Positions 35,886 to 44,457 are shown, counted from the stretch's first letter. The stretch: 64,000 nt of DNA from an uncultured Paludibacter sp. (GCA_937897985.1 CALCBD010000018.1:272964-336963), one strand, 5' to 3'. The notes: generated by a model from the letters alone, not told the origin. Program-made: numbers and translations.

Positions 35886-36485
35886 TTAAAATGACATCAT
35901 CCGGCTAACATATTTGCCTATAATGTCAAATTCGATGTTAACGATGGTTCCTTTTTTTATCTGGTGAAAATTAGTGTGTTCGTAAGTATAGGGGATAATA
36001 GCTACCTGAAAACTGTTGTCGGTGGGATTGCAAACGGTCAGACTTACTCCGTTGACTGTTACCGATCCTTTATCGACTGTCATGTAACCACGTTTGGCCA
36101 TTTCTTTGTCCTGTTTGTATTCAAAGGTGAAATACCAGCTTCCGTCAGCTTCCGACACTCCGGTGCAGATAGCAGTCTGGTCAACGTGTCCCTGAACGAT
36201 ATGTCCGTCTAACCGGCCGTTCATCATCATACTGCGTTCGAGGTTCACTTTGCTTCCGGTTTCCAGTTTCCCAAGATTCGTTCTGTCGAGTGTTTCTTTT
36301 ATGGCAGTAACTGTATAGGTTTCATTTGTTTTGTCCACTACAGTAAGGCAAACGCCATTGTGTGCTATGCTCTGATCAATTTTCAATTCGTTTACAAACG
36401 AACATTTCAGTGTCAGATGCAAGTTTTCCTGTTCTTTTTTCAATGCAACTACTTCAGCTGCTTCTTCTATTATTCCTGAAAACAT
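35886..36485 (-). CDS. ribE: Riboflavin synthase alpha subunit
   Basis: 199 residues. Dismutates two molecules of 6,7-dimethyl-8-ribityllumazine into riboflavin and a pyrimidinedione. It shows the two lumazine-binding repeats: MFSGIIEEAAEV with SIAHNGVCLTV, and GHIVQGHVDQTA with GSVTVNGVSLTV. Length is typical (about 200-215). No FMN riboswitch is visible upstream. It lies alone between threonine synthase and the Nudix gene; the other rib genes must be elsewhere. Confidence 0.95.
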   Translation of the reverse strand: MFSGIIEEAAEVVALKKEQENLHLTLKCSFVNELKIDQSIAHNGVCLTVVDKTNETYTVTAIKETLDRTNLGKLETGSKVNLERSMMMNGRLDGHIVQGHVDQTAICTGVSEADGSWYFTFEYKQDKEMAKRGYMTVDKGSVTVNGVSLTVCNPTDNSFQVAIIPYTYEHTNFHQIKKGTIVNIEFDIIGKYVSRMMSF

Positions 36486-36578
36486 TTTATTATTTACTAT
36501 TTATAATTTACAATTTTTGGTGCCTGTTCGAAGTGATATCTGTTTTTGTTCCGAATCAATTCGCATATATACAATGTA

Positions 36579-37895
36579 TTAGCTTCGTGAAAGCAAATAA
36601 GCCCTGAAATCCTCAAACTCTTTTGTCATTGGTTCGCTTTTCTTTTCGCCTTTCATAAATTCCTGTAATTTTTCAGGGATTTCGATTTTTTCTCCCAATA
36701 TTCCTTCCACTGTTTCCAGAAATTTAGCGGGATGGGCGGTTTCGAGGAAAACGCCCACTTCGCCGGGCTGCAACATTTCTTTCAATGCTCTGTAACCACA
36801 TGCTCCGTGAGGATCGAGCAGATAACCGGTTTCTTTTTTACAGGTTTGGAGCGTATCGGCAATTTGATCGTCGGTATAACTTACTCCGCTTATTTCGGCC
36901 GAAATGGCTTCGTGCGAATAATTATAAAGATCGAGAATACGTGCGAAATTACTCGGATCGCCAACATCCATTGCATTTGCTATGGTCGAAACTGAAGGAC
37001 GCGGGCTGTAAACTCCTGTTTTGAGATACTGCAAAAATATGTCGTTACGATTGTTAGCGGCAATAAAACGTTTAATTGGTAAACCCATTCGCTTTGCAAA
37101 AAGTCCGGCTGTAATATTTCCGAAGTTACCGCTCGGTACGCAAACCACCATATTGTTGGCTGCTGCTGCCGAAATTACTTTCAACTGAGCATAGGCATAA
37201 AAATAATAAAATGCCTGAGGTAAAAATCGGGCAACATTGATAGAGTTTGCCGACGTCAGCTTCATTTTTGAATTGAGTTCGTCATCCATAAAAGCCGATT
37301 TTACCAATGCCTGACAATCATCGAATGTACCATCGACTTCGAGCGCGGTAATATTTTGTCCCAATGTAGTGAACTGACATTCCTGTATCGGACTTACCAG
37401 CCCTTTCGGGTAAAGCACATAGACATGTATGCCTTCAATTCCCAGAAAACCGTTGGCTACTGCACTGCCCGTATCTCCCGAAGTGGCAACGAGAACATTT
37501 ACCGTTTTGTGGTTATCTTCCTGTCGCTGAATGAAATAGGATAACATTCGTGACATGAAACGTCCGCCCACATCTTTGAAAGCCAGCGTTGGTCCGTGAA
37601 AAAGTTCCAGACTGTAAATATTTTCTTCAACACGTACTAAAGGAATATCAAAATTAAGTGTGTCGTGCACTATCATTTTAAGCATATTGGCGTGGACATC
37701 TTCACCAAACATCATGTATGCAACGGTATATGCCATTTCCTCCGGTTTCAGCTTGTCAATGTTCTCGTAAAACATTGCCGGAATTTCAATGATATGATCG
37801 GGCATGAACAAACCCTTGTCTTCGGCTAATCCTTTGATGACGGCTTCATCCAAACTTACACCGTTTACTTTTTTATTGGTACTGTAATATTTCAT
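36579..37895 (-). CDS. thrC: Threonine synthase
   Basis: 438 residues. A PLP enzyme converting O-phosphohomoserine to threonine. Visible motifs are the N-terminal YYSTNKKVNGVSLDEAVI, the PLP-lysine motif HGPTLAFKDVGGRFM, the glycine-rich phosphate-binding ATSGDTGSAVA and the VCVPSGNFGNITAG segment. Length and motif order fit the long bacterial/fungal class. It is the third gene of a minus-strand set that starts with a putative homoserine kinase, so substrate supply and use are adjacent. Confidence 0.96.
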   Translation of the reverse strand: MKYYSTNKKVNGVSLDEAVIKGLAEDKGLFMPDHIIEIPAMFYENIDKLKPEEMAYTVAYMMFGEDVHANMLKMIVHDTLNFDIPLVRVEENIYSLELFHGPTLAFKDVGGRFMSRMLSYFIQRQEDNHKTVNVLVATSGDTGSAVANGFLGIEGIHVYVLYPKGLVSPIQECQFTTLGQNITALEVDGTFDDCQALVKSAFMDDELNSKMKLTSANSINVARFLPQAFYYFYAYAQLKVISAAAANNMVVCVPSGNFGNITAGLFAKRMGLPIKRFIAANNRNDIFLQYLKTGVYSPRPSVSTIANAMDVGDPSNFARILDLYNYSHEAISAEISGVSYTDDQIADTLQTCKKETGYLLDPHGACGYRALKEMLQPGEVGVFLETAHPAKFLETVEGILGEKIEIPEKLQEFMKGEKKSEPMTKEFEDFRAYLLSRS

Positions 37896-38022
37896 AAAGA
37901 GGCTACCCCTAAGTCCGCCAGGGGAATTTTATTAGTAATTTGTGTTTATATAAATCTGAGAGAAATTCAACTTTGTTAAATCGAAATTACTATCTCAGAG
38001 ACTGTTAAATAAGTCGAAAATT

Positions 38023-38277
38023 CTATTTCCAGCGTTTTAATCTTCTTAATCCGCGACTGAAAAGCCACGCGGTAAATTTTGAATGCCCGCCTTTAATCAT
38101 TTGATTTTTACAAAATTCCTGCATTTCATCAACTGTACCTTCAAAGGTAAATGCTCCGTTTTGATAGCAGAAACCACAATACATTTCATTTTTTGAACCG
38201 TCGGCATTAGTTCCATAGCCGGGAGGATCCTTTTTTAAAGGAATTCCGCAACTTTGACAATTTTTGAATGTTTCCAT
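38023..38277 (-). CDS. Small zinc-ribbon protein
   Basis: 84 residues. NCQSCGIPLKK, followed later by YCGFCYQNGAF, gives two CxxC pairs typical of the putative zinc-ribbon family (zinc_ribbon_6) annotated in bacterial genomes. The C-terminal part has EFCKNQ and a basic RGLRRLKRWK end. It lies 9 bases after the putative homoserine kinase and 127 bases before thrC on the same strand, suggesting co-transcription. No function is known; a role in threonine synthesis is only inferred from position. Confidence 0.75.
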   Translation of the reverse strand: METFKNCQSCGIPLKKDPPGYGTNADGSKNEMYCGFCYQNGAFTFEGTVDEMQEFCKNQMIKGGHSKFTAWLFSRGLRRLKRWK

Positions 38278-38286
38278 GATACTACT

Positions 38287-39492
38287 TTATTTGATGAGTG
38301 TTTTCATAAATTCCATGCCTTTAAGTAAACCATAACCTCCCTTTTCTGCCGCAAATTCATCGTAAACCATCACTTCATCAGGAGTTTCTCCTGGTCGGTA
38401 AATGATAAACGGTACCGGTTTACTGGTGTGTGTTTTGATGGCACAGGGCGTAGGATGATCGGGGAGAATAGCTATGGTTACAGGCTCATCCCAACCCGAA
38501 ACTGCTTCGAAAATTGGTTTCACCACACGGGCATCCAGGTACTCGATGGTTTTGATTTTCAGTTCCACGTCACCTTCATGTCCGGCTTCGTCACTTGCTT
38601 CGATGTGCAGATAAACAAAATCATCTGTTCGCAGTGCTTCGATAGCGGCCTTTGCCTTTCCTTCATAATTGGTATTGTAAAGTCCGGTAATACCGTCAAC
38701 TTCGATTACCTTCAGTCCGGCATAAACCCCGATTCCGCGTATCAGATCGACAGCAGAAATAACAGAACCGCTTTTGAGGTTGTAAAGTTCGAGCAGCGTT
38801 TTCATGTCAGGTTTATAACCCGGCGACCATGGCCAGATGCTGTTGGCTTTGTCTTTGCCGGCGGCAGCGCGTTTCAGATTAACAGGATGGTTCTCGAGTA
38901 ATGTTTGTGAACGCAATATTAAATCATTCAGAAGTTCAGCAGTTGCTACGGCTTCATCACTTGTCGGGGTGATCATAACATCGGCAAACGGAGTTCCCGG
39001 AACATCGTGAGGCGGTGTACATTTAATCTGCTTCTTACCGTTTCTGATTTTCAGTAAATGACGATAAGATACACCCGGGTAAAAACTGATGATCTCATTG
39101 CCAAGCTCTTTTTGTAAAAACTGAATCAACTCTCCGGCTTCTTCATTGCTGATATGACCTGCAGAATGATTCCTGATTTTTCCGTTTTCTATACAAATCA
39201 GGTTACAGCGCATGGCCATTTCGTCGTCACCAATTGCAATTCCCATACTTGCTGCTTCGAGCGAACCACGTCCCTCGAATACTTTTGGTACATCGTAACC
39301 CATCACGCTCATATTGGCTATTTCGCTTCCGGGAGCAAATCCTTCAGGTATAGTATCAAGCAATCCGCTGCATCCCAATGCTGCAATTTTATCAATATTG
39401 GGTTTATGTGCTGCCTGCAAACATGTTTTATTGTCGAGTGATGCAATGGGCTCATCGGCCATTCCATCTCCAAGTATGATGATATATTTCAT
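38287..39492 (-). CDS. Putative homoserine kinase of the ApgM (phosphoglycerate mutase-like) family
   Basis: 401 residues, of the alkaline-phosphatase superfamily. It opens with the metal-binding MKYIIILGDGMADEPI and has the serine region APGSEIANMSVMGYD; other metal ligands occur in HIEASDEAGHEGD and LPDHPTPC. By sequence it belongs to the archaeal-type cofactor-independent phosphoglycerate mutases. One subfamily found next to threonine genes (TIGR02535, to my recollection) was proposed to be a homoserine kinase replacing ThrB. Here it heads a set ending in thrC, which supports that role. Genome annotation often calls such genes apgM; phosphoglycerate mutase activity is not excluded. Confidence 0.85.
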   Translation of the reverse strand: MKYIIILGDGMADEPIASLDNKTCLQAAHKPNIDKIAALGCSGLLDTIPEGFAPGSEIANMSVMGYDVPKVFEGRGSLEAASMGIAIGDDEMAMRCNLICIENGKIRNHSAGHISNEEAGELIQFLQKELGNEIISFYPGVSYRHLLKIRNGKKQIKCTPPHDVPGTPFADVMITPTSDEAVATAELLNDLILRSQTLLENHPVNLKRAAAGKDKANSIWPWSPGYKPDMKTLLELYNLKSGSVISAVDLIRGIGVYAGLKVIEVDGITGLYNTNYEGKAKAAIEALRTDDFVYLHIEASDEAGHEGDVELKIKTIEYLDARVVKPIFEAVSGWDEPVTIAILPDHPTPCAIKTHTSKPVPFIIYRPGETPDEVMVYDEFAAEKGGYGLLKGMEFMKTLIK

Positions 39493-39575
39493 TCCCTAAT
39501 TTTTCAGATCGTTAAAAAAGCAACACAATTTATTCATTGGTTGGTGTTTTCTTTAACATAATGTTCATTTCAATG

Positions 39576-39583
39576 CAAAGATA
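39576..39583 (-). promoter_or_regulatory. -7 promoter element for the threonine operon
   Basis: TATCTTTG on the minus strand, 84 bases upstream of the putative homoserine kinase start, matches the Bacteroidota -7 box. The rest of the 39.5-39.9 kb spacer is AT-rich; I see no attenuator or riboswitch in it. Confidence 0.5.
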
Positions 39584-39856
39584 TAACATTTACGGCAAAT
39601 TTTAATGATAAGGTTTTCTGTTATGCTGAAAATACATTTCAGCCGACCTTAAAAAAGTAAGGACGTTATTTTGATTGTAAATTTTTTAAATATCTGAAAA
39701 ACAATACAGTATAATTAATTTATAAGACATGAATTATCTGAAAAATCACAAATCAATTGAATGGATTATTTTGAAGAATTATAACTAAATGCGATAATAA
39801 AGTGTCGGAATGTAAAATAAATATGCATAAAATTTTAAAAATAGAAATAAAAGTAC

Positions 39857-39864
39857 TAATTTTG
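39857..39864 (+). promoter_or_regulatory. -7 promoter element for the chorismate-mutase-like gene
   Basis: TAATTTTG, 41 bases before the ATG at 39906, matches TAnnTTTG. It overlaps the beginning of the longer open frame, so that upstream start is unlikely. Confidence 0.5.
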
Positions 39865-39905
39865 TGCTAAATTTTAAATTATATTTTTCACAAGCGTTTA
39901 CCAAT

Positions 39906-40226
39906 ATGACTTTTCAACCGTCCAAAACAGCTGCTCATTGTACAAGCAAGGAAGAAATCCGGCAACAAATTGATGTTATTGACAGGGAAATTCTGAAAAT
40001 GTTTGCTCTGCGTTTTGAGTACGTGAGTGAAATCGTGAAATTCAAGGACGATTTTGAAAGTATTGTTGCACAGGACAGAAGATCGGAAGTCATAGAATTA
40101 AGAGGAAAATGGGCTGAAGAACTTGGATTGGACAGAGAAACTTTTATGTGTATTTTTCAGTGTCTGGTTGATTCGAATATCAGAAAAGAGATGGAAATAC
40201 TCGATAAAAGAAATGTAAATGTTTGA
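39906..40226 (+). CDS. Chorismate mutase type II / isochorismate-pyruvate lyase-like protein
   Basis: 106 residues from the ATG at 39906. The all-helical AroQ/PchB pattern is visible: EEIRQQIDVIDREILKM (first helix with the binding Arg), RFEYVSEIVKFK (Lys), then RRSEVIELRGKWAEE and the third helix. The combination resembles PchB (isochorismate-pyruvate lyase, salicylate synthesis) at least as much as chorismate mutases. It is not fused to prephenate dehydratase or a DAHP synthase. A DRE-TIM aldolase follows after 42 bases. Since menF in the neighbouring operon makes isochorismate, either substrate is possible. Confidence 0.75.
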   Translation: MTFQPSKTAAHCTSKEEIRQQIDVIDREILKMFALRFEYVSEIVKFKDDFESIVAQDRRSEVIELRGKWAEELGLDRETFMCIFQCLVDSNIRKEMEILDKRNVNV

Positions 40227-40268
40227 AATATATTATTTTAATAGTTAGAAATTGAAAAACAAAGGATA

Positions 40269-41219
40269 ATGTACAAGCAGGAAATTAAGGTAATGGATTG
40301 CACCGTTCGTGATGGTGGTTTGATGAATAAATGGCAATTTTCGGACGATTTTGTCCGCGGGGTTTACAATGCCTGCATCGAAGCCGGTATCGACTATATG
40401 GAAATCGGATATCTGAGCAGTGAAAAGGCATTTGACCGCAGTGTTTACGGTCCATGGAAATTTTGTCATCAAAAAGACCTTGAACGCATTGTCGGAAAAA
40501 ATGAGACAAATCTTAAACTTTCGGCCATGGCTGATATCGGTCGGATTGATTTGGACGATATTCCACCGGCTTCCGAAAGTCTGCTCGATATGATCAGGGT
40601 TGCCTGTTATGTACATCAGGTGGATAAGGCTGTGGCACTTGCTCATCACTGTATGGACAAGGGTTATGAAGTTTGTATAAATCTGATGGCGGTTTCTACT
40701 GTGAACGAACATGAACTGGATGAAGCATTAAAAGATATTGCTGCATCACGTGTTAAAATTTTCTATGCAGTAGATAGCTTCGGAAGTATGTATGTAGAAT
40801 CCATTCAGCATTTGGTACGAAAATACATTGCTGCTCTACCGGGTAAAGAAATCGGAATTCATGCTCATAACAACATGCAAATGGCCATGTCTAATACCTA
40901 TACTGCTATTATTGAAGGATGTACAATGCTCGATGCAACTTTGATGGGACTTGGCAGGGGTGCAGGTAATTGCCCGATTGAAATTCTGATTGCATTTCTG
41001 AAAAATCCAAAATACAGATTGCTGCCACTCCTGCAGGTGATTCAGGATTTTGTTCATCCTATGCAGAGTCAGATTGACTGGGGATACCATATCCCTTATC
41101 TGATTTCAGGAGCTTTGAATGCTCACCCACGGAAAAGCCTGGAATGGATGGATTCGGACCGCAAAAATGATTTTGTGACTTTCATGAAGGAAATGCACGA
41201 CAACGAAGTCCTCGAATAA
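40269..41219 (+). CDS. DRE-TIM metallolyase (HMGL-like aldolase domain)
   Basis: 316 residues forming a TIM barrel of the HMG-CoA lyase/4-hydroxy-2-oxovalerate aldolase superfamily. The diagnostic metal and catalytic motif DCTVRDGG lies near residue 10. HAHNNMQMA supplies the two His ligands, and LMGLGRGAGN the glycine-rich loop. There is no dehydrogenase partner or C-terminal regulatory domain, unlike isopropylmalate synthase or DmpG. The reaction is probably aldol cleavage or condensation of an oxo-acid. It is paired with the chorismate-mutase-like gene and ends 7 bases from the convergent menE stop. The substrate is unknown. Confidence 0.8.
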   Translation: MYKQEIKVMDCTVRDGGLMNKWQFSDDFVRGVYNACIEAGIDYMEIGYLSSEKAFDRSVYGPWKFCHQKDLERIVGKNETNLKLSAMADIGRIDLDDIPPASESLLDMIRVACYVHQVDKAVALAHHCMDKGYEVCINLMAVSTVNEHELDEALKDIAASRVKIFYAVDSFGSMYVESIQHLVRKYIAALPGKEIGIHAHNNMQMAMSNTYTAIIEGCTMLDATLMGLGRGAGNCPIEILIAFLKNPKYRLLPLLQVIQDFVHPMQSQIDWGYHIPYLISGALNAHPRKSLEWMDSDRKNDFVTFMKEMHDNEVLE

Positions 41220-41226
41220 ATTGTTA

Positions 41227-42294
41227 TTAACCGATGATTTTACTAAGAGTTTCTTTTCTCAATATTTTATTGGAGGTGGAATATACAAATTGCTTAACGA
41301 AATAAACTTTTTTCGGAATTTCGTACTTACTGAGTAATTTCTCGAAAGCTTCATTCAGTTCATTTTTCTGAATATCAGTATATTCCGTCGATTCAATTAC
41401 AAGTATCACTTTTTCTCCTAATATTTTATCGGGTTGGGCGGAAATAAAGAAAGCGGCAGGTATAAATCCTGCCAGTTTTTTTTCAACTGATTCGGGATGG
41501 ATTTTTATGCCTCCGGAATTGATTACCATATCAAATCTGCCCGACCAACGAAATGAGTTTTGGTTGAAAATTTCAACAATATCGTTGGTAATTATTTCAT
41601 TTTCAGATAAGTGAGGAGCATTTATCACCAAACATTCTCTTTCGTCTTTTCTGATGGAAACGCCGTTCAGAATTTTAAAATATTCTGATTTATTTTCACC
41701 GTTAAATCTTCGTAATGCAATATGCGAACAGGTCTCGGTCATTCCATAAGTTTCGTACATGGCAGCCGGAATTTTTGCTGCAATTTCTTCCTGTTTTGTG
41801 TTGACATGACCGCCACCCACAATAATGTTACTTACGGTTTTTGTTTTTAAGGTCTCTGCCGAATAATTTAATTGATAAGGAGTTATGGCTGCAAAATCAA
41901 TTTTTGAATGAATGTCTTCAAAAGGATTTGCTTTTGGTTCAACACAAATCAGATCATAACCACCCACCAAAGCCCTGACTAACATCATTTTTCCGGCAAT
42001 GTACGAAGCCGGTAAGCAAAGCAGTGCAATACTTTCGGAATTTAATCCAAAGAACTGATTTGTCATTCGGGCGGAATTTATCATGCATTGTTTCGACAAA
42101 AGTATATTTTTGGGAATACCCGTAGAACCGGAGGTTTGAGCGGGGACTGAATCAGTATCGTCAAACCAGTTTTGCAGAAAGTCGGAAATCGCACTTTGCC
42201 ATGGGCTTTTCGGCTCACTATCAATAAATAATTTATCGGTATTTCCGCTGTTGTAAATTATTCCGTTGAGTTTTATCGATTGTGTCTGCATCAT
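41227..42294 (-). CDS. menE: o-Succinylbenzoate-CoA ligase
   Basis: 355 residues from the ATG at 42294. An ANL-superfamily enzyme that activates o-succinylbenzoate to its CoA thioester in menaquinone synthesis. Motifs: PAQTSGSTGIPKNILL (phosphate-binding loop), YETYGMTETCSH, and the hinge/adenine region WSGRFDMVINSGG; the C-terminal lysine lies in TSNKILRKE. It is shorter than E. coli MenE (about 450), as is common in Bacteroidota. I chose this start because ATG overlaps the menC stop in ATGA; an upstream in-frame start would run 25 bases into menC. It is the last gene of the operon. Confidence 0.93.
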   Translation of the reverse strand: MMQTQSIKLNGIIYNSGNTDKLFIDSEPKSPWQSAISDFLQNWFDDTDSVPAQTSGSTGIPKNILLSKQCMINSARMTNQFFGLNSESIALLCLPASYIAGKMMLVRALVGGYDLICVEPKANPFEDIHSKIDFAAITPYQLNYSAETLKTKTVSNIIVGGGHVNTKQEEIAAKIPAAMYETYGMTETCSHIALRRFNGENKSEYFKILNGVSIRKDERECLVINAPHLSENEIITNDIVEIFNQNSFRWSGRFDMVINSGGIKIHPESVEKKLAGFIPAAFFISAQPDKILGEKVILVIESTEYTDIQKNELNEAFEKLLSKYEIPKKVYFVKQFVYSTSNKILRKETLSKIIG

Positions 42295-43322
42295 AGAATC
42301 AGGCTTAAATCCCATTTTTTTTCTTGTTTATTGTAGAGTTTTGCATCTGAAATTTCCAGTGGCGAAGGAATATTGTTATGATACAGTTGTCCCGTGCCGA
42401 GCCCTTGTGGCAATGCCGAACCAAGTGAAGCTGTCCACTGAGCGATGGCATTCAGACCAATGTTCGATTCTAAAGCAGATGTATTCCACCAACCGATATT
42501 GTTTTTTTCAGCGAGTCTGATCCATTCTTCCGATGTTTTAAAACCGCCGATCAGACTTGGTTTCAGGATAATATATGCCGGACGAATCGTATTGAGCAGG
42601 GTTTCGTTGGGTTGTTCGCCAATCAATTCCTCATCCAGCACAACGGGTATGGGCGATGAAGAACAAATACCGGCTAACATCTCCCATTGGCGGGGCTTGA
42701 TGGGCTGTTCGATGGAATGAATTGAAAATTCAGAAAGCTGATTAAGTTTTTGTAAGGCATCGCCGGGACTAAACCCTCCGTTTGCATCCAGACGAATTTC
42801 GATATCATCAGGCGAAAACTGCCGGCGAATGTTGCTGATGATTTCGAGTTCGGTTTCGAAATCTATGGCTCCTACTTTCAGTTTAATACAACTGTAACCG
42901 GCGGCAATTTTGTCACGTATCTGCTTTTGCATAAAGTCTTTATCGCCCATCCAAACCAGCCCGTTGATTGGAATGCCGGCTTTTCCGGCCGTAAATTCAT
43001 TGTCGAACAAAAGTCGTTTCCCGCCTGATTTAAGGTCCAGCAATGCTGTTTCGAGACCAAATGCAATGGACGGAAATTCAGATAAATCTAATTTGGCGAC
43101 AGAGTTACCATCGTTCAACAGCTGACATATTTCTTCCAGTTTCGAAGTATAGTTTTGCATGGGGTCGATGCTCAACTCCGGAATAGTGGAACACTCACCA
43201 ATTCCGTAGCATCCATCTTCTTCCAATACCAGAAAACTGGTTGGCTTTTCCAGCAAAACTCCACGCGAAGTACCGGCGGGGAATTTAAATTTGAGTTGAT
43301 AGTTGATGTAGCGGGCTTTCAT
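42291..43322 (-). CDS. menC: o-Succinylbenzoate synthase
   Basis: 343 residues, enolase superfamily. Dehydrates SHCHC to o-succinylbenzoate. The catalytic Lys pattern CIKLKVGAIDF, metal ligands in IEIRLDANGGF, SIEQPIKPRQW and PVVLDEELI, and the ILKPSLIGGF lysine are all present, so it looks functional. Its first 26 codons are repeated 1.1 kb upstream at the end of menA. The present start overlaps the stop of the inserted nuclease gene in ATGA, the same arrangement the duplicate has with menA. Confidence 0.95.
   Translation of the reverse strand: MKARYINYQLKFKFPAGTSRGVLLEKPTSFLVLEEDGCYGIGECSTIPELSIDPMQNYTSKLEEICQLLNDGNSVAKLDLSEFPSIAFGLETALLDLKSGGKRLLFDNEFTAGKAGIPINGLVWMGDKDFMQKQIRDKIAAGYSCIKLKVGAIDFETELEIISNIRRQFSPDDIEIRLDANGGFSPGDALQKLNQLSEFSIHSIEQPIKPRQWEMLAGICSSSPIPVVLDEELIGEQPNETLLNTIRPAYIILKPSLIGGFKTSEEWIRLAEKNNIGWWNTSALESNIGLNAIAQWTASLGSALPQGLGTGQLYHNNIPSPLEISDAKLYNKQEKKWDLSLIL
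43245..43322 (-). repeat. Direct repeat, copy A (5' end of intact menC)
   Basis: 78 bases, codons 1-26 of menC. Differs at six positions from copy B at 44380-44457 (one synonymous, and changes K2N, R20K and L23P). Together the copies bracket the YhcG-type nuclease gene in the same orientation. Confidence 0.95.
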
Positions 43323-44329
43323 TCTTGTTCAATTAATGCAGATAATTGTTGTTGTAATAGATTTTTGTCCGGTAAATACAGTTGGTATTTACTTAACAAA
43401 ACCTTATTTGTGATGCTGTCTGTGGCATATTCTACCAGAATCTGATTTTTAAATGCGCCCAAAATTATACCTACCGGATCATTATCGCCCTCAGTAGCTT
43501 CTTCTTTTTTGAAATAGTTTAAATAAAGATTCATTTGTCCAACATCCTGATGATCAATTTCACCGCGCTTTAGGTCAATCAGAACAAAACATTTCAGAAT
43601 GCGATGATAAAAGAGTAAATCCAGATAAAAATGCCTTCCTCCGATACTCATTCGGTACTGTCGTGCAATAAATGCAAAGCCTTTACCCATTTCCATAATG
43701 AAATGCTGAAGATTGTTGATGATTTTATCCTCGAGTTCATTTTCAAGATATTGATATTGTTGGGGAATATTTAAGAATTCAAGTACAAACGGATCCTTAA
43801 TTAAATCTTCGGGTGTCTCAACCAAATGACCTTCTAAAGCCAATTTAAGAACACCTTCTTTATCTTTGCTTAATGCCAATCGATGAAACAACATGCTTTT
43901 CATCTGACGTTTCAGTTCGCGAACACTCCAGCGTTCCTTTTCACATTGTTTGGTGTAAAAGTTGATTTCTAAATCTGATTCAGACTTTAGTATCTCAAAA
44001 TAATGACTCCAGGTCAATACGTGAGACAGTGTCTCACTATTTGGAAACGAAATAAAAAATTTTCGCATATAAATTAAATTCGATCTGCTGAATCCTTTTC
44101 CGTAACTTAATGTAAGATCTCTGGAAAGAGTATCCATCAATTGAATGCCATATTCGGCTCTTATATTTCCTTTCTGCTCAAATTCAACAATATGACAGCA
44201 AATTTTCCAATAAGTCCGGACCAAAATGGTATTGACCGATTGTAAGGCTTTTTGTCTTCCTTCATGAAGCAATTCACCAATTTGAGAAATTAAATTTTCA
44301 TATTGCACAGGTTGGAGTTCCATAATCAA
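43319..44329 (-). CDS. YhcG-type PDDEXK nuclease (DUF1016), guest gene in the men operon
   Basis: 336 residues. The N-terminal DUF1016 domain (~15-165; ILVRTYWKICCHIVEFEQKG, GFSRSNLIYMRKFF) is followed by a C-terminal PDDEXK-type nuclease domain (~190-325) with GGRHFYLDLLFYHR and CFVLIDLKRGEI, where Asp and Lys fit the D...(x)xK core. Family members occur near restriction-modification and defence genes; the activity of most is unknown. No menaquinone role is known. It separates menA from menC and lies between 78-bp menC repeats. Its TGA forms ATGA with the menC start, so it should be translated with the operon. Confidence 0.9.
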   Translation of the reverse strand: MIMELQPVQYENLISQIGELLHEGRQKALQSVNTILVRTYWKICCHIVEFEQKGNIRAEYGIQLMDTLSRDLTLSYGKGFSRSNLIYMRKFFISFPNSETLSHVLTWSHYFEILKSESDLEINFYTKQCEKERWSVRELKRQMKSMLFHRLALSKDKEGVLKLALEGHLVETPEDLIKDPFVLEFLNIPQQYQYLENELEDKIINNLQHFIMEMGKGFAFIARQYRMSIGGRHFYLDLLFYHRILKCFVLIDLKRGEIDHQDVGQMNLYLNYFKKEEATEGDNDPVGIILGAFKNQILVEYATDSITNKVLLSKYQLYLPDKNLLQQQLSALIEQE

Positions 44330-44355
44330 TTATTTGAAGATATACAATTCATTAA

Positions 44356-44457
44356 TTACAACAAAAAAAATGAAGAAAGCTTTTCCGGCAAAACTCCCTT
44401 CGAAGTACCGGCGGGGAATTTAAATTTGAGTTGATAGTTGATGTAACGGGCATTCAT
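44356..44457 (-). pseudogene. menC': Truncated menC 5' fragment left behind menA
   Basis: 33 codons from ATG to TAA. Codons 1-26 (44380-44457) copy the menC N-terminus with 72 of 78 bases identical; the remaining seven codons (LSSFFLL) are unrelated. Its ATG overlaps the menA TGA as ATGA, which is probably the original menA-menC junction. The changes against intact menC are consistent with lost selection. Confidence 0.92.

Noticed and set aside
39497..39856. A riboswitch or attenuator in the spacer between the threonine operon and the chorismate-mutase-like gene
   Set aside because: Only AT-rich sequence and -7 boxes are visible; no leader peptide rich in Thr or Ile and no terminator-type stem was found.
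44356..44457. A functional small peptide gene
   Set aside because: It is explained by duplication of the menC start; the last seven codons are unrelated and it has no support of its own.
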